Source: Chloroflexota bacterium
GTDB taxonomy: Bacteria; Chloroflexota; Dehalococcoidia; Lucifugimonadales; Australimonadaceae
Direction: 5' to 3'
DNA: 7,680 bases
NCBI GenBank assembly: GCA_022574265.1
Contig: JACZSI010000077.1
Location: 1 to 7,680, forward strand
Shown here: piece by piece, positions 6,149-7,680 of the stretch
Numbering within the stretch: position 1 is the first letter of the stretch
Layout: the number at the start of each line of letters is the position of its first letter
Notes under the pieces: model-generated
Databases searched by the model: none
Seen by the model: only the letters and a program-made list of their open reading frames with translations
Told to the model about the DNA's origin: nothing
Made by a program: the position numbers and the translations under genes

Positions 6149-6612
6149 CAGTTGGCGGCTCCGATCAGGGCGACGCCGCCCACGACGAGCGTCGCGCCGA
6201 GCACCGAGCGCACGGTGAGGCGCTCGTGGCCGCGCAGGACGATCAGCACGAACGCGTAGGACACGAGCGGCACCACGCCGACGATCGGCGCGCCAACGCT
6301 GAAGTCGATACTGGCGAGCGCCGTGTAGAAGCTGGCCGTGGCCAGCGCGAAGCAGATCCCAGCGATCACGATCCATCGGAGCACGCCGCGCTCGAGCCGG
6401 AGCCCCGAGCGCAGACTCCTGGCGCGCGCCGCGGTGAGGAACAGCAGCCCGAAGGCCACCTCATAGAACGCGACGACCACGCCAGGGGTGCCGTCGTCCA
6501 CGAGCTGCTTGGCGATGAAGCCGGCGGTGGAGAGCGATGCCGCCGCCAACGCCGCGAACACGATGCCCTGCGTTACCGCGGACGTCCGGCTCCCCGCCCG
6601 GAGGACGCTCAC
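6148..6612 (-). CDS. Single-EamA-domain membrane transporter protein, second of a pair
   Basis: Small integral membrane protein (154 aa) of the drug/metabolite transporter superfamily. One EamA domain with five predicted helices is visible: about 14-37, 42-62, 78-100, 104-126 and 135-153. The ending GHERLTVRSVLGATLVVGGVALIG is the usual close of an EamA repeat. Positive charges sit at the N-terminus, in the loop at about 62-79 (six Arg) and in the loop at about 127-136, predicting N-inside and C-outside. The GTG start at 6612 forms a 4-base GTGA overlap with the stop of the upstream EamA gene, and its own stop shares one base with the purL ATG. A full-length transporter of this family has two such domains, so this protein probably pairs with its neighbour. 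The substrate is unknown; the purine context suggests a nucleobase-related compound, but that is only inference. Confidence 0.85.
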   Translation of the reverse strand: MSVLRAGSRTSAVTQGIVFAALAAASLSTAGFIAKQLVDDGTPGVVVAFYEVAFGLLFLTAARARSLRSGLRLERGVLRWIVIAGICFALATASFYTALASIDFSVGAPIVGVVPLVSYAFVLIVLRGHERLTVRSVLGATLVVGGVALIGAAN

Positions 6613-7043
6613 CGCAGCACCCGCCTGCGGTCGGTCAGCACGACGGCGACGCCCGTGACGATGGCGAGCGCTCCGGCGAGCGTCGCGACGCTTGGCCGCT
6701 CGCCGCCGAGGGTGACGGCGAGGGCGATGGAGAAGATCGGGATCATCCCCAAGATCGGCGCGACGACGACGACCCCGGCGCGCTGCATCCCGTGGAAGTA
6801 CAGCAGGTTGCCAGTGAGCCAGGTGAGCAGCCCCATGACGGCCGTTGCGACGAGGAAAGACGCCTCCGGCACCGCGAAACCGCCAGTAACCACCACGAGG
6901 ACGGCGAGGATGGACAGGACCATGCCGGCCACGACGACGGTGACCGCCTCGGGCCGCGCGCCGAACATCGCCCGGCGCACGAAGACGTCTCCGGCGCCCC
7001 ATCCGAACGCCGCCGCGATAGCCAGCAGTATGCCGATCTCCAC
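6609..7043 (-). CDS. Single-EamA-domain membrane transporter protein, first of a pair
   Basis: Small integral membrane protein (144 aa) with one EamA domain of the drug/metabolite transporter superfamily. Five hydrophobic helices are seen at about 3-22, 33-54, 62-84, 91-112 and 118-137. GWGAGDVFVRRA in and after helix 1 and the GGERPS turn before helix 5 are typical of the family. Positive charges lie after helix 1 (R23, R24, R30), between helices 3 and 4, and in the tail DRRRVLR. This predicts N-outside and C-inside, the reverse of the next protein. The start is GTG at 7043, preceded by GGAG about 10 bases upstream, and 27 bases separate it from the purQ stop. The stop overlaps the next gene's GTG. 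Being half the usual transporter length, it likely works as a heterodimer with its neighbour. The substrate cannot be told from sequence. Confidence 0.85.
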   Translation of the reverse strand: MEIGILLAIAAAFGWGAGDVFVRRAMFGARPEAVTVVVAGMVLSILAVLVVVTGGFAVPEASFLVATAVMGLLTWLTGNLLYFHGMQRAGVVVVAPILGMIPIFSIALAVTLGGERPSVATLAGALAIVTGVAVVLTDRRRVLR

Positions 7044-7070
7044 GCTTGCCGTTCTCCGTAGCCTGCCGGG

Positions 7071-7680
7071 TCAGACGGCGGCGCGCTCCTGCACCGCGTC
7101 CTGGATCGAGCGCAGCACGACGAGTCCGTCGGTGCCGCCGAGCGCCGCTTCGACCGCGCGCTCCGGGTGCGGCATGAGGCCGAGCACGTTGCCGGCCTCG
7201 TTGGTGATCCCGGCGATGTTCGCCCGCGAGCCGTTGGGGTTCGCGTCGCCGGTCACGTCGCCGTCGGCCGTGCAGTAGCGGAAGGCGATCTGGCCGTTGG
7301 CCTCGAGCCGCGCCAGGGTCAAGTCGTCCGCGTGGTAGTTGCCGTCGCCGTGCGAGATGGGGATGGACAGCACGTCCCCCGGCCTAGCCAGCGACGTGAA
7401 CGGCGCGGCGGCGCGCTCGACCCGCAGGTGCTGGGTCTGGCAGCGGAACTGGAGGCTGCCGTTGCGCATGAGCGCGCCGGGGAGCAGCCCCGACTCGCAG
7501 AGCACCTGGAAGCCGTTGCAGCTCCCGATGACCGGCCCGCCCGCGTCCGCGAAATCGGCCACGGCGGCCATGATCGGCGAGAAGCGCGCGATGGCGCCCG
7601 GACGCAGATAGTCGCCGTAGGAGAAACCGCCCGGCAGCACGACGCAGTCGGCACCGCCCAGGTCCTTGGCCTTGGGGAAT
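7071..7680 (-). CDS. purQ: Phosphoribosylformylglycinamidine synthase subunit PurQ (5' end cut by window)
   Basis: Glutaminase subunit of FGAM synthase. It hydrolyses glutamine and passes ammonia to PurL for the fourth step of de novo purine synthesis. The last 202 residues are visible; typical PurQ is about 220-230, so roughly 25-30 N-terminal residues and the start lie beyond the right edge. Class I glutamine amidotransferase features are clear: VVLPGGFSYGDYLRPGAIA at the start of the visible part, the nucleophile Cys in GSCNGFQVL (visible residue about 54), the SHGDGNYHAD stretch, and the His and Glu of the triad in MPHPERA (about 171 and 173). The nucleophile elbow has Ser where Ile or Val is common (GSCNG); the catalytic residue itself is present. 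The gene leads into the EamA pair and purL; purS and purC would be expected upstream but are outside the window. Confidence 0.97.
   Translation of the reverse strand, partial: FPKAKDLGGADCVVLPGGFSYGDYLRPGAIARFSPIMAAVADFADAGGPVIGSCNGFQVLCESGLLPGALMRNGSLQFRCQTQHLRVERAAAPFTSLARPGDVLSIPISHGDGNYHADDLTLARLEANGQIAFRYCTADGDVTGDANPNGSRANIAGITNEAGNVLGLMPHPERAVEAALGGTDGLVVLRSIQDAVQERAAV

Noticed and set aside
3893..6259. Plus-strand open frame of 788 codons opposite purL
   Set aside because: It mirrors purL codon positions, is dominated by Arg, Ala, Asp and Val, and shows no recognisable family; the opposite strand encodes a fully conserved PurL.
6613..7002. Longer start for the second EamA gene (284 residues)
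   Set aside because: The added part is an out-of-frame reading of the first EamA gene, with no hydrophobic helices; the GTG at 6612 gives a normal EamA domain.
6226..7278. Plus-strand open frame of 350 codons opposite the EamA genes and purQ
   Set aside because: Thr/Arg/Pro/Ser-rich product without a recognisable fold, antisense to two membrane proteins and purQ.

Overview
The window looks like chromosomal DNA from a high-GC bacterium, most likely a member of the Chloroflexota. The evidence is indirect. Base composition is strongly GC-rich. The replicative helicase gene is followed by a DnaD-domain gene and a DnaC/DnaI-type ATPase gene, and that primosome type is known from Firmicutes and Chloroflexota rather than from Actinobacteria. 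The purine enzyme PurL is the small form that works with separate PurQ (and PurS) subunits. No rRNA, tRNA, CRISPR array, transposase or phage gene is visible.

All eight genes lie on the minus strand, so transcription runs from the right end to the left end. The right half (about 7680 to 3896) is a purine biosynthesis block: purQ (cut by the window edge), two small genes for single-EamA-domain membrane proteins, then purL. The two transporter genes sit between two subunits of the same enzyme. They overlap each other by 4 bases, and the second overlaps purL by 1 base, so the block is probably cotranscribed and translationally coupled. PurQ supplies ammonia from glutamine and PurL uses it to convert FGAR to FGAM. 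The EamA pair has no known role here. Its predicted topologies are opposite, as expected of a split 10-helix drug/metabolite transporter.

A 257-base gap (3639-3895) holds hairpins and weak promoter-like sequences. It separates the purine block from a second operon.

The left half (3638 to 1) is rplI (ribosomal protein bL9), dnaB (replicative helicase), a dnaD-domain gene and a dnaC/dnaI-like gene. Gaps are 8 and 12 bases, followed by a 74-base overlap. The last three genes form a coherent helicase and helicase-loading module.

The most notable points are these. The DnaC-like protein carries two complete Walker A motifs, so it appears to be a tandem-AAA+ helicase loader. A palindromic REP-like repeat is inserted in frame inside purL. 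A two-gene EamA transporter with opposed topology lies inside the purine cluster. The dnaD and dnaC reading frames overlap by an unusually long stretch. I see no wholly new system, but the tandem-AAA+ loader and the transporter pair are the best candidates for follow-up.
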